The notes under the pieces were generated by a model that made no database searches, was not told where the DNA came from, and saw only the letters and a program-made list of their open reading frames with translations. Source: Trematomus loennbergii (lineage: Eukaryota > Chordata > Actinopteri > Perciformes > Nototheniidae). From it: a stretch of 64,000 nt of DNA. The stretch lies in the NCBI GenBank assembly GCA_012861695.1, contig JAAOOA010000086.1:23449403-23513402 (forward strand), read 5' to 3'. Numbering within the stretch: position 1 is the stretch's first letter; every line of letters starts with the position of its first letter. Shown here in pieces: positions 24,640-38,737 of the stretch. A program made the translations under genes and the position numbers.

Positions 24640-24745
24640 TATCTTTTATCAAGGCGTCTTTATTGGTGAAAAGATTGGGGAGCAACCCAATTAAAGCAGC
24701 TTTTTCTCTAAAGGGAATTCATCAACCGGAGGGCTCTTTTGACTA
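24640..24745. other. Possible conserved non-coding element
   Basis: Complex, unique sequence with clustered TTATC/GATAAAG-like and CAATTAAAG motifs around 24645-24700. Judged from composition only. Confidence 0.18.
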
Positions 24746-25075
24746 GAGTCTCAGCACAGACTAAGCCACACGCACACACGAGCAGACGCACACGGAATAA
24801 TCACGCAAAAGGATGCGGGAAAAGCGAGACAGCCTCACTTAATTGTTACTAATGTTGTTTTACTATTCGTGAGGTGTGAAACAAATGTTCACCCAAAAAC
24901 AGACACTCACACACACACTCATTATGATTTAGAGGTGTTCATTTCTCATGCTGTAGATTAATTTCTCATGAATTACATGCTGTCTTGTCACCCTAACAAT
25001 AGGGCAAAGGAACACAAACATCCACCTGTGCCCGAAGACTTGTGTTTTAACCGGTCTCTCACACAAAAGCACACA

Positions 25076-25076
<1 letters not shown>

Positions 25077-25173
<97 letters not shown>

Positions 25174-25189
25174 ACACACGCACACACAG
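25077..25189 (+). repeat. (CA)n microsatellite
   Basis: About 113 bp of CA with CC phase breaks at 25111-25112 and 25172-25173 and a CG variant near 25179-25181. Confidence 0.97.
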
Positions 25190-26647
25190 CACAGATTTAT
25201 GACCATTGCAAATCCCCCAGCCAGGGCAGATAGCAATGACCGCAGACACAGAGCGAAAGAGAAGGGTAATTCCATCCACTGTAGGATGAGTAAATGCTGA
25301 TAAGGCCTTGCTGTCCTGTCTTTTTGTCATCTCTCCTGCTTTCCCCACTCTGTCCTCTGCTTGCCTCGACCCCTTTTAATCGCCTCCCTGTGTGAATGCT
25401 ATAGGGTGCCCTATCTATCCATCCATCGGCACCATTCACCGGGACTTTGAGCATATAGAAGACTTAACAACATTTGTGATAAAAAGTAACAGGTGACTCC
25501 TCAAACAGAAAGGCGAATGTTTGTGAAAGCCGTAGATATGGGATCTGCCGGAAGGAAGCGATGGGAGAGAGAAGAGCTTATGAGAGCAAAGATGTCAACT
25601 GATCCACTAGCTGTGGATTGAATAAATGTATTATTGTGAGAGGATTACACTTCAGTGCTGCAGCAGCTCCCCCCCCCCCTCAGCCAAATGAAAATGCATT
25701 GTGACAAGGCGCGTGATATCAGTTTATACAAAATGAAAAACCAACAGCTTAGAGTGATAAGATCAAGCTGAGTTATTATTATTTCTGTTTCTTTATTTAT
25801 TTGGCTGCTTTTCCTTAAGTAAAAATGCAGACTTTATTTCACAGTACCAGATCAAGTTGTAAGACATAAACCTCCCACCACAGCTTTTCCATCCTCTCTT
25901 CCTTTTCCGCCCTTCATCATGTTCCAATCCCCGATATCCACATCTTTTTCATCTCAATTCCTGCCTTTGACCCAGGCTAGGTGGGACCTGTCAGCAGAAA
26001 AATGCTCTCTGAACGCCAACTGTCAAGTTCACTCTTCCCTCGCCTCTCTTCTTCTTCTCCTGCTCTTAAGCTTTCCTGTGCTGGGTTCACCTCTGAGAGG
26101 CAGCAGAAGGTTTCTGTTCTTCGCCTTCATGTCAGCTCGGCGTTTAATAAGCAGAGCCGTGGTCCGACAGGCCGCTGGGAGAAAGCCTCAGTTCGTGTAA
26201 TTTGGTGTAATGCTCCCACTTCTGCTTTTATGGTTTCAAAAGAAAATTAGCGAGTTGCCCAATCATAGATCAAAACTAAAATGACTACTGGAACGTTTTT
26301 ACCCACTTACTTGCAGTCAAATCCAATTGTCTTGAAGTTTATGTCACCAGTTTTAAGAAGAAGTGTTTCATATTGGTCAGAAATGTGGCTGTATAAAATG
26401 TAGACGGAAAATGTGTGGTTGTTTTGATCGCACCAGAGTATGATTAATGCATTCACCATTGCCTAAAGAAACTGCACTGTGAGATCTGGCTTGTGAATGC
26501 AATGTGATAGAAATAGGGAAATACCGCTTTCCAACAGTTTCAATGCAACTGTGGAAGATCCAAACAAGGCCAGTCAACAAGGGTGGGTGATGATGCCTTA
26601 AAAGATATCACAAAATAACAGCAATTTCCTAAATCCTTTCAGTACAT
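25190..26647. other. Unique non-coding DNA
   Basis: No gene recognised. A poly(C) run lies near 25670. The open frames at 25.9-26.25 kb have no domain. Confidence 0.5.
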
Positions 26648-26783
26648 TTCAAATCAAATCAAATCAAATCAAGTTTTATTTATAAAGCACATTTAAAAGC
26701 GATTTTTGGTCGAGCCAAAGTGCTGTACATGTAATAAAAATACATTACTACAATCACAATAAAAGACAATAAATTACAACAGA
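26648..26783 (-). mobile_element. L2 LINE 3' end, first part (split by insertion)
   Basis: Starts with four to five AAATC units (reverse of GATTT). Next come TTTATTTATAAAGCACATTT and GGTCGAGCCAAAGTGCTGTAC, and then sequence matching the reverse complement of the L2 3' UTR at about 16950-17010. It continues at 28025 after a 1.24-kb insertion. Confidence 0.82.
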
Positions 26784-28024
26784 CATGGCGTAATTCCACT
26801 GGGGACAGGGGGGACATGTCCCCCCCACTTTTCAAAATCCCATTTGTGTCCCCCCCACTTTTAATTATTTTTTTTTTTTTTTTACGCAAGCGGTCATCGT
26901 CACGGAGGAGCGTCTGTGTGTGTGTGTGGCACGAGCGCATCTTGTGAGAGAGAGATAGAAAGAGAGAGAGACAGAGAGAGAGAGACATAGAGAGTTACGG
27001 GGGTTGTTGTTAGCATTTGGTGCTAGCTCGGAGCTAATGGAGATTAGTAGCTGTTTCAACAATAAGGAGAGGGAGAGCTCTTTCCTGTCGGACTTTGAGA
27101 GACTGAGAGAGAGAGAGAGAGAAATAGAGAGAGAGAGAGACAGAGAGAGAGAGACAGAGGACAGAGAGAGAGAGACAGAGAGAGAGAGAGAGGAGAGAGA
27201 CTGAGAGAGTTACGTGGGTTGTTGTTAGCATCTGGTGCTAGCTCGGAGCTAACGGAGATTAGAAGCTGTTTCAACAATAAGGAGAGGGAGAGTCCTCTCC
27301 TGTCGGACTGAGAGAGATAACGTCAGCTCAGGGAGGTAAAGGACTCTCTGAGTGATTAGGTTGTAAACTTTAGTCTAGTTATCTCAGTGGGTCTCAAACG
27401 GTTTGGTCATCTATGTAAACAAATATTTCCATCTATGTAATATATAGTTGTATATAAAATAAGTTAAGAAATCCTTCCAATGTGTACTATAGGTCAGTAC
27501 AAAAATAAAAAACACAGTTTGAAAGGGGAGTGATTAGTCAAATATGCATAAATAAAAAGAAAAAATGCAGACTAGGTAAGATAAAGATAGGAGAGAGGAG
27601 TTTATCAATGATTTGTTATTGGTTGTGAGCATATTCTAATGGCTTTTTGATTATTGAAATATATACAGTTCTGTATGAGTGTTGAGAACTGTATCCATAA
27701 ATCTCTTAATGTTGCCCTCAAAGTGCACCAGATTGATGCATTCAACTTCAATTTAAAGAAACAAATCTTCCCGGGGTGCATGCCCCCGGACCCCCTAGAG
27801 GATGTCAGGTAATCACAAATAAAACAGGTTCACATGGATAGGATACTAGATAAGTGTGCACACTCATTATATACACTACACATTTTTCTTGGATTTGTTA
27901 ACACTATAGTCCCTAATATATTTGTAGAAAGGCAGGAAATGGAATTAAATTGAGAAAATATTTCATTGCGGAGGACCCCCTGTTTTGTGTCCCCCCCACT
28001 TCTCAAACCAAAGTTACACCCTTG
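26784..28024 (+). mobile_element. Non-autonomous hAT element nested in L2
   Basis: A 1,241-bp insertion flanked by perfect 8-bp copies of ACAACAGA at 26776-26783 and 28025-28032. The flanking L2 sequence reads continuously when one copy is removed, as seen by comparison with the intact L2 at 16.9 kb. Its ends read CATGGCGTAA and, reverse-complemented, CAAGGGTGTAAC, a degenerate hAT-type TIR. The motif GTCCCCCCCACTT occurs at 26818, 26848 and 27989. The interior holds GAGA-rich tracts and a duplicated segment but no transposase frame. Orientation is arbitrary. Confidence 0.88.
26940..27320 (+). repeat. Tandem duplication with GA-rich tracts inside the hAT element
   Basis: A segment starting GTTACGGGGGTTGTTGTTAG at 26994 recurs at 27210 (GTTACGTGGG...), a period of about 216 bp. 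Each copy consists of about 100 bp of unique sequence (GGTGCTAGCTCGGAGCTAA and following) joined to a long GAGA/ACAGAGAG tract. The two copies differ at several bases. Confidence 0.85.
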
Positions 28025-28125
28025 ACAACAGATATATAAAAAACACAGGGAAAAGTCAGGAGTCGTGCTCCGCTCTGACTAGAAGGCCAGGGAGAAGAAG
28101 TGTGTATTAAGAGTAGATTTAAAAG
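28025..28125 (-). mobile_element. L2 LINE 3' region, second part (after insertion)
   Basis: Resumes with ACAACAGATATATAAAAA and runs through TGCTCCGCTCTGACTAGAAG and GAGAAGAAGTG. This is the reverse complement of 16.86-16.98 kb in the plus-strand L2 copy. Similarity fades at about 28125, so no reverse-transcriptase part is kept. Confidence 0.8.
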
Positions 28126-30984
28126 TAACATTTACTGGATACACTGGAGGTTTTTAGAGAGACTGCAGCTTTTCTTCAAATAATTCACAGATTTAGTCAT
28201 TGAGACAAGCTGTTGTTCTGACCTTAGTCGACTGATCAATCATCACTGTCACATGAGCTGAATCAGATATTAGATAGACACTATACTGTATGCTTTCAGT
28301 AAAGTGTGTTTCTGTATATTCTCATACATTATTAATATTGTTTAATAACTATCATGTTTACCATTTTCATTTGAGGTAATATGATTTGGCCCACCCCTAA
28401 CTGACTATTTTAATTGATAAGTTATTTCATACTATTAACATTTTTTTCAGTAGGTCTATGGATAATTGAGAGTGGTGAACCATGTGGATTCTGTTGTTAC
28501 ATACATAGGCTCCCATGAGCTCCTGTAGAGCCAAGTATTATATCGCATAACATGTACATATTGATTGATTAAAGCACTTTGACTGAAAACAACACCTGTT
28601 AAGTTTGATTAGTCTCAGATACAACACAGAACATTTACTCCCCTCATCTTACTGGATTTTCTAAAACAACTTTTTTGAACTCTTGCTGAATTACAATATA
28701 GCCGCAGAGGCCTGTGCTAAAATATCTTAATCAAATATGGGCAGAAGCCAAAACACAAGCTCATATTACACAATCCCAGACTAATGACAACCACATCGAG
28801 GAGAAGACTGACACATTAGGCCGTCTATTTCAGGTCAGGAAAGACAGAGGAGTTTACAGAATGTCTACGGAGGAAACACAAGAGCTACACTGTCTGTTTG
28901 TGTGCGCAATCCCCATTTCTCTCATGCATGTCCCCTTAGAGAAAGCTTTCACAAAGTGACCTATTTTTTTATTTACTTCAGTTTCCTCTGACTCGTAGAC
29001 TGTGACAATCATCATCATTGTGTTCTCAGCCATGAGACGGAAGCAGTGGCTTCTATCTGCTATCTGATGTTTCACACATTTCAGGTGTGTTGTGTGTACT
29101 CTTTGTGTAGGGTGGTTAGTGATCGTGTATCAGTAATGAGACCTCCATGTTCCCAGTTTTAAAAGACCAGCTGTCCCAGATTCCTGCCATGAAGTCCAGC
29201 CATATTTCCCATCAGCTTTCACTCCCACCAGTCAGAGCTGATTGGATGCCCGGGAGATATTTTAGGGCCTGAAATGGAAAAAGGTGCCACAGGAGAACTT
29301 TCTGCCCCCAACTCAAACCCACCCGCATAGACATAAATGCATGCATGCACATACAAATTCAATTTACCCCACTAATGCTTCCCCCCAGCTGTTACATTAA
29401 TAGCTATGTTAACGCCCCATTAATGCATTCACAGACACGCATATACAGACACACACAAATATACACAGATACTAATCTACCCTCCAAGTCCCCTGAAGTC
29501 AATTAAAATCTCTCGCAGCTGCGGTCTACCAACAGGATTAGTTGTGACATGGACACACTGTAACACACACGCAGGCACAAACATGGAGCCATATGCAGAT
29601 TATGACACTCCTCACCAGAGGCAGGCACACTGCTGGTTAAACAGGAGATTGTACATTGCAGGTGTACCTGCAGCAAAGTCATTTGAGAGTAAAGTTAGAC
29701 GAGGAATCTTTGGCTCTGAACAAACACAAATAATCAGGTATGGCACAGATCTTGGTTGCTAAATTTAGATCAAGAAACTAGTGGCACATATTCATTCCTT
29801 AGACCAATATGGAAAACTTTACTTACATGTAATTTATTCAATTTTTCTACACATTAACATATCTTCAAAATGTCCAAGTGTGCAGAGCTTTTAACAATAG
29901 TTTAGAGAAGATCTATTTTACAGAGTTTTGCTAATCTCACTCTTAATAGTTAAACATATTGGAAGCGATATTAACTCTGAAACTGCAACCTTTGCTGTTC
30001 TTACATTAAAGTTAAAAACACTTGATTAAGCTCAATATGTTTCATGAATTAAGTCAGTAATGTGGTGCAACACATGTTATACACCCAACAACTTGTATTT
30101 CAGGTAATGATGTGAAGCTGTGGAAATGCCAAATAAAGGCTTGAATCATCAAAGTTTGGATAATACGTGCAGGAATATGCCTTGTCCACGGCCGTACTTC
30201 AAAGACAGTAATATAACATTTTATTCATCTCTTTAAAGGATGAATAAACTGTATTCTTAGCCGAGATGAAGCTGGATGAAGAAAAGCAGATATTCCACAC
30301 AGACCAGCCTGATATTGCTATCTGCTGCAGTTAAATGTGAGTAAACAAACCGCCTGTGAGTCAATTCATATGGAGCCCGGGGCAGTGAAAGCTGAGCCAT
30401 ATACATTGTGCTGTGGCAGGGTTTTCTATGGCAGACTCAGTCAGACTCCACACTCCTAGACAGCAACAGTCAGCCACCACACAAAATAAATAAGGCCACA
30501 CGAGAAAAATACACTCAAAACACCACAGCAGATTTATTATGTGTGTTACAGAATGTGTGTGTAGCAGTTTCATATGAAAACATACGCACAGAGACACACT
30601 TTCACTGTTAAGCAGCAATAAACCACTGAACCAGTTAAAGGCAGTTTGGCAAGGCTCCATGCTATAGCAGGACAGAGTATAAGGAAATGCCCTGCCAGCC
30701 ACTTCATCAATCCAGCAAGCCCAATCCTAAGCCAGACAAATAGAGGATGGATAGGATAAAAAGACAGACATGCTGTGATTCATTCAGTTCAAATAAATTC
30801 CAAGAACCCTGCAGTGTAATGAAATTGACGATCATGTATGCAAAGCCAAAACGATAGCAAGAAATACAAATATTCAGATGTAAGGTAAGGACATGAGCTA
30901 AAGCTGTGCAAACTGTGGCCCTGTTATCTTCCAACAATGGTTTTAAGTGTGGGCCTTCAAGTCAAAGCTGGCTGCAATTGGCTG
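28126..30984. other. Unique non-coding DNA
   Basis: About 2.9 kb with no recognised gene, exon or transposon. Confidence 0.55.
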
Positions 30985-31175
30985 CTCCACTGAGTCCACT
31001 GTCAGAGCAAATTACATTGATGGTGATTATTCGTCGAACAGATGGGGCGAATTATGAATATTCATCTGTGATTTTACATAGTGAGGACCCTGTGCATGTG
31101 TTGTCATGCATTTCTGAACTACAAATGTTCCCAAGGCTTGTTATTCCTGCGGACTCGCCTAATGTAAGCAAATAG
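30985..31175. other. Possible conserved non-coding element
   Basis: Complex unique sequence with AATTATGAATATTCAT, ATTACATTGATGG and an octamer-like ATGCAT motif. Composition only. Confidence 0.18.
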
Positions 31176-32967
31176 AGACTAAATATTCCAATGTGGTATG
31201 CAAATAGGAACTACTTGACTTAACAAATGAAGGGGATCGAGGTTACTTGAGGACAGACAGAAGATTCAATAGTGGGGGAAAACAAGTTTGGAAGCAACTG
31301 GTACTTTGTCTAAATATGTATTTGGTACAACGCTGGGGGTCTGGGTGCAAATGGCCCAATTGGTTCAAGGAGATATGAAAAACACGTGATAAAGAAAAGG
31401 GGGATGTTGAATAAATGAAGGGCCGGGAACTGATGAATAGGATGTGACAGGGCCGATTTGTAAACGCAGAGTCAGGGATAAATGGGAAAAATTAGCCGAG
31501 CTATTCACAGGATCTGACTCAGAAGAAAATACTGCAGTCATGGCAAGCATACAAAAAGTGCCGGTTCACACATCGCACGGCAAAAGACATGGACAGATAA
31601 AGCATTTTGTTAAGAAAAAACAACCACTTGACCCCAGACATTATCATTAGTTAGCTTATTGACAGCACTCACAAAAGGTCAAAGTGCAAGCCCTCAAGCC
31701 CTGTGCTAACCTTTATGGTGATCCAGGTAATGAGTCAATTACATTGATTTTAAAAGTAATACATGCGAGTAATCCACATCACGAGTCAATAGGCCAGAGG
31801 GGGCTTTTTCTCTCAAAAGCTGGGTACTATTTTAGATAACCGGGGTAGTGTTCTATGAATCAATATACTATTTCAGCACAGGAGAAAATAGAATAAGAGT
31901 CCCAATTAACCATATACCTATACCCTCTATGACCACAAAAGCAATCGGCTTCTTTCACTGAAACCTTGGCAAGTTAGCAAGCGTGCACCGTTGACTTATC
32001 TTGAAATTCTAGGAGTCCTGTATATATGAATTTGTTTCTGTTCATTTAAGAGACTGGGGTAGGCCAGATGGATACATTTTCCTTCATTCCTTCTTGAAAC
32101 ACAGACTGAGTTGGTCTTACTCTTCAGGCAAATGTGCAGAGAAAAACCAAGCCAATCAATAAACAGTTGGATTTTCATATAATTGCATACCAGGGTAATA
32201 TGTGTGATTATATAAGGGAAAAGAGTAGGAGGAAAGGTGGTTTATGTCTTTCTGTGCAACATGCATATATATCTATATTTATTTCTATTCCCCTAAAACA
32301 AAAAAAAGTATTGCCTGTCAAAAAGTGAACGGAGAGCAAGCCATTAAAATGTCAACCTTCGCAGAGGGGGAGGAAACCTTCATTTCCCAGCCGCTACATT
32401 TTATCATATAGATTGAGCTGTTATTGTAACGTCAGTAGTTGTGTGTCCTTAACCGACAAAAAGGGAATACAGACGTAGATTATTCCCCGCTGAAAGTCCC
32501 TCTGTATTTGTTTCCCTTCATAGCTCACAGCAGTATTCCTAAAACAAAAGCCTTAAAAGCAAGATTAAAAAAGCAAAAAGCATCTGTGGAAAAAACATTC
32601 AAAGACATGATGCCAGGAAATGTATCTTGGACGTTTGCATATGGTTAGATCACACGTCACATTTCTGTCTCCATGCTTTTGAATCAGAAAAAAAAAAGAC
32701 TTCATTTGAAAATAAAATGATGATTGATCTACCAGATGCCGAAATCACTGAGAGTGGGAAAGATGGATATGAAGCAATGATTATTTGAAAAGCTATGAGC
32801 AGAATGCCAGTGTGTTTTTATGTTAATTCTTTTTCAGGTGAATTGAAAGCCACACAGACTTCTAAATCTCATTATGCTGGGCTGTCATATACTCTTTCTG
32901 TCTCCTCTCTTCCAGATGGGTTGGTTTCATCCTTCCTTTTCTCTCTCTCTCCATCTCTGTTTTTGTA

Positions 32968-32969
<2 letters not shown>
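31176..32969. other. Unique non-coding DNA
   Basis: No gene or repeat recognised. Confidence 0.55.

Positions 32970-33022
<53 letters not shown>
32970..33022 (+). repeat. (CT)n microsatellite
   Basis: About 26 perfect CT units, preceded by a shorter CT-rich run at 32939-32956. Confidence 0.96.
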
Positions 33023-33025
<3 letters not shown>

Positions 33026-33119
33026 CCCACACCCCCTTCCGTATCCAATTTCTGTCTTTAAATAACTTGTTTCTGCATGGATGGACTGAAATCATATCCA
33101 CGGTGACACATCGCAGATT

Positions 33120-33500
33120 TGTCTTCCGGAATTAATTTCCATGACAGAACATAGGAGGCTTTAATTAGTTTTTATTGCATATTGATCACACATTGATACC
33201 ACTGGCGAGGCATTTGGTACACATTATGCAGCGACAGGTCTTTCATGACAGCTGCTGTCTGCGCCGAGGTTTGCAATAACTACTAGAGCATGCTATCTGG
33301 AACCCCGATAGTCGTCCGGGCTAAATTGAATTGCACAGTACAAGATTCGCTCTGGCATGTTAGCCTGTAATGGGTACAGGCGGGTGAAGCTCAGTAATCT
33401 GGATAAAGCTACAAGCTGAGGTTTCAAACTCCAATTGAGCTTGGGGAATCACAATTAGCTTTATCTGTCACTTTTTTTTCCCCCAATTGCTACATATAGA
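33120..33500. other. Possible conserved non-coding element
   Basis: Complex unique sequence rich in homeodomain-type cores (GGAATTAATTTCC, CTTTAATTAGTTTTTATTG, ACAATTAGC) mixed with CpG-containing segments. This is the style of vertebrate developmental enhancers, but conservation cannot be tested here. Confidence 0.25.
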
Positions 33501-34667
33501 CTGAAATATGGCTTTACTCTCCAGTACAATTGTGACCTTGTTCTATAATTACAGCTTGAAAGAAACTTCATAGGAAACCCATTTTAGTTTAGCCTTTTGG
33601 AAACATTTTTAATTAGCTCTGAAACGAAAAATTGGGCTGAAACATATGGGAATATGGTTGGTTTTACGAGCATTACAAATAATTGGCCAAATGGAATTTA
33701 AGACTTTATGCTATATGAAAGGTTTTTACAACATTTCATCATGAAAGGAACATGGATGCCTGGACTATATTTGTGCCAATACATAAAAGATAGAGTGCAA
33801 GTTCACCTACTATCTACTATTCATCGAAACATGTCAGGGTTTATTTTTGTTCCTCATTTCGTGCAAACCATATGGATGAGATCTCTTGAATACAAAAATG
33901 TCCATCTCATGGATGTCAAAAGGAAAACTCGGGTCTATCAGCAGGCTTTAAAGAGTTGTTAAGGTATTTCTTTGACCTTGTAATGATAACAAAATAGTTG
34001 TCATAAATAATCTTTTTTGGTTCAATGCACTGCATCATCATTGGCAAATATTTCCACTCTGCACTGAATATGAAACATCCTCGTTCACGTGATACTGCAG
34101 CACAAAAAGACTGCAGAATGAAAAGGATGGCCAGAAGTAAAAAAAAAAAAAAAAAACCCAACAGTATGGCCACTGGCTCCACACTCAAAGTACAACTATG
34201 TCCACCCCCAGGCGGTGAGGACCCTCTAAGATGAGAGGGATTAGTTATGGGATGGATTAAAGCACATCCTTCACTTCAGAGGCTAATCAAACATGTTCCC
34301 TCTCATCTTCCTTATCACTCCATCCTCGCTTGTTTATTCAACCAGGACAAGCTGTTAGCTGACATTGACAGACATTGGTTGAAAATGCCACACTCTGTGT
34401 CCCCTTGCATACTAACTAGCATGCATTACCTAGTTTCTCATTAGCATAAAGCTATAATAGATAAACAAATATGGGAACAGTGTTAGTGTTGCAAAGTCTG
34501 ACAACAAAGGACATTAAGTATTAGAGCGATGCACCAGTTCATCTCTGTTGTTTGCCTAAACTGTACAGCATTTTTGCAGGAAAATGTTTTCTGAAAACCT
34601 ACTGTAAACTTCAAACATATGGATGTTGACAGAAAGCAAACAAGGAGGTTCCAAAGTGATACAAAGG
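33501..34667. other. Unique non-coding DNA with a poly(A) run
   Basis: Poly(A) of about 19 bases at 34139-34157, possibly a mononucleotide repeat. No gene recognised. Confidence 0.5.
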
Positions 34668-34727
34668 ATGGGGGGGGGGGGGTGCTGTCGGCTGTGCGTG
34701 GTGATGAAAAGCTGGTTCGAGGGGCCT
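34668..34727 (+). mobile_element. Fragment of the 6.3-kb hAT MITE family
   Basis: Fourteen Gs are followed by TGCTGTCGGCTG and TGGTGATGAAAAGCTGGTTC and then GAGGGGCC, nearly identical to 6551-6608. Neither TIR is present, so this is an internal fragment. Confidence 0.8.
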
Positions 34728-35008
34728 CACAGTACATTACAGAAAGCCTCATTGTAATTCTCTGCTGTTTGTGTCATGCATTTCCCTTGCTAAGCAGGAG
34801 CTGTCTGACTGTACATTAGTTATGTATGTTTAAAGAGGAAGCAAGAACAATTCATTAGTTAACAATTAGCAGTAAACAGGGGTGGAAATGAGATGGAACG
34901 CACCCCGTTGGAGTTTCAAGAGAACAATTGCACTGTTTGGGTAATGTCACTGTAAAAGGGTTTCTTTGCTATAAAACGGTGCACTTTATAAAGATCCCAA
35001 TACTTAGG
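34728..35008. other. Unique non-coding DNA
   Basis: No feature recognised. Confidence 0.5.
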
Positions 35009-35100
35009 AATAATAATAATAATAATAATAATGGGTTCCATTTATAAAGCACTTCATATTTGATTTCAAATCCCAAAGTGCTACAAGCAGTGAGCACTAC
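35009..35100 (-). repeat. (AAT)n plus L2-type 3' tail, reverse orientation
   Basis: Seven to eight AAT units lead into CCATTTATAAAGCACTTCAT and CCCAAAGTGCTACAAGC, the reverse complement of an L2/SINE-type 3' end with its simple-repeat tail. GCAGTGAGCACTACAAGC repeats a piece of itself just after. Confidence 0.7.
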
Positions 35101-36189
35101 AAGCAGAATAGGAAAAATATTAACCAAACAGTAAGCTAAAAATGTTCAAACAACTAGAGCTAAAAAGATGGGTGAAAATACCCTTCTATTGCTTATACTA
35201 TGATGTACTGAATGCACTATGATCAACCCCTTACCCATTACAAATAATCCATTTGAGTCAATGTACCCAATAATGTAGGTTTATGGCTTTATCTGCCAAT
35301 GAACCATCCTTTAAAAGCAGACTCTCTAACAGACACCATTGTAGTCTAAAGATTAAAATGGCTCCTTTGCTCATTGCATCTATAGTGTATTCATTTATGT
35401 AATGGTGGTCTCTAAATGGTCCATACATCCTTGTAATATGCCCAGCCCTCACAGAGCCATTATACACATCTTACATGCAGCATAGGAGGCTCTTTACTAG
35501 TGTCTGGGTTTAAGTATGTGTGTCACAAGGCCCTGAGCACACCATGAGAATCAGTGCCATTTAACTCCTGTCGGATTACCAAAGTAATTGGATCATATTT
35601 GAAAAAAGCCCCCTGGTAGTCTGACCTTAAAGAGGGGCTGAAATATTGTTTGAGTACGGAGCTTAATGGTTCTGAATGGCAGACAGTGATATGTTCTGCA
35701 TGGTAAATATCCATCTCTCCATAACCATATTTACATGTGACTGGTCAATGCAATTCCGCGGGGGAAATGAAGATGAAGAGGTATAGCTGCAGCACCACAA
35801 TGGAGTCAGGACAATATATCAGAGGGAACTGCTGGAGAGTTTTCATGTGTTACTGAGGATTATACTGCATTACATTCATTGCAAGACGCGTACCATTCAA
35901 CGACTATTGAGCACTAAGTATTTGAAATAAAAGCTCTATTTACGTGGCATATTAATAATGTTGTTTTTCAGTTCTTAAGCTGCCAAAATCCCTGTGAAAA
36001 ACAGAAGAATCCTCACACGGTGATCAAAGGGAAATCGTGCTAATCAAATATGAAACAGACCCACAAAATAGAAGTAGGTTTAGCGTCCCTATGAATACCA
36101 TTAGAGTGCAGTGTGACAGAATTGTGTCTTTCTTCTTCTTAATTTCTGCCCCGACCACTAAACCCATGTCTGTGATCTGCTATTCTGGC
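35101..36189. other. Unique non-coding DNA
   Basis: No gene or repeat recognised. Confidence 0.5.
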
Positions 36190-36375
36190 ACTGTGATGAG
36201 AAGGTATTATTAGAGCCATGATATTAAGTCGTCTCATTTTAGAGAGGCGGGCGCGAGTGACAGCTCTGAAACAAGCGTTTGACACTAAAACCGTCACTAA
36301 TGCTAATTCCTGCGGTGCTCGTAAGAAACATTAATCTTTAATAATGACACAAAGGCCTTCTGTCGAGGGGTGGTG
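36190..36375. other. Possible conserved non-coding element
   Basis: Complex unique sequence with CACTAATGCTAATTCC and CATTAATCTTTAATAATG clusters beside a GGCGGGCGCGAG CpG patch. Composition only. Confidence 0.2.
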
Positions 36376-36813
36376 TTACTTCCTGTCCCCTGAAAACCCC
36401 TGACAGCCACGCACACACTATTTTCAATCAGGTCTGTAAAAACCGATGAAAAGGAAAGGGAATCATGACATCTGTATCAGTGTTGTTGGGTGTGTGTGTG
36501 ACCATGCATATTGTGAATATTCATTGAAGGCATCCTTTTTCTTCTCTCCAAAGCTTTATGCTCAGAAACAAGAAAATATTTAACACAAGATGAAAGAAAA
36601 CACAAAAATGAATGGGGTCATGGGTGGCTGGCATCAATTCACTTATAATTAAACACAAAATCACAAAATGGATTTGCAGTGTCTACTTGTGTCTCTGCTT
36701 GTGCCTGTGTGCGAACATTTGGCTGAAGATATTTCTCACAGTGCAATTTACCGGTCCAGCGAGACATTTCCATTTCAACTGAAGGGGTTTTGTTATACAG
36801 AGAGAGTCTGGCA
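36376..36813. other. Unique non-coding DNA
   Basis: No feature recognised. Confidence 0.5.
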
Positions 36814-38302
<1,489 letters not shown>

Positions 38303-38737
38303 ACACACAATCACCCTGATACACAATCATCCTGATACACAATCACCCTGATACACAATCACCTGATACACAATCATCCTGATACACAATCATCCTGATA
38401 CACAATCATCCTGATACACAATCATCCTGATACACAATCACCCTGATACACAATCACCCTGATACACATTCATCCTGATACACAATCATCCTGATACACA
38501 ATCATCCTGATACACAATCACCCTGATACACAATCATCCTGATACACAATCACCCTGATACACAATCACCCTGATACACATTCATCCTGATACACAATCA
38601 TCCTGATACACATCATCCTGATACACAATCATCCTGATACACATCACCTGATACACAATCATCCTGATACACAATCATCCTGATACACAATCATCCTGAT
38701 ACACATTCATCCTGATACACAATCATCCTGATACACA
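38303..38737 (+). repeat. 16-bp minisatellite, 27 units
   Basis: Tandem units of ACACAATCATCCTGAT. I counted 27 CTGATACAC cores. Units vary as ATCATCC or ATCACCC, with rarer TTCATCC and one- or two-base-deleted units. TTCATCC variants start at 38469, 38581 and 38706. The first interval is exactly seven units (112 bp), and the second is eight units less three bases. This hints at higher-order duplication of blocks. Confidence 0.97.

Noticed and set aside
26865..27277. Frames of Arg-Glu or Ser-Leu runs
   Set aside because: Translations of the GAGA tracts inside the nested hAT element.
38303..38737. CRISPR-like regular repeat
   Set aside because: The units are contiguous 16-mers with no unique spacers, and the context is eukaryotic. 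It is a minisatellite.
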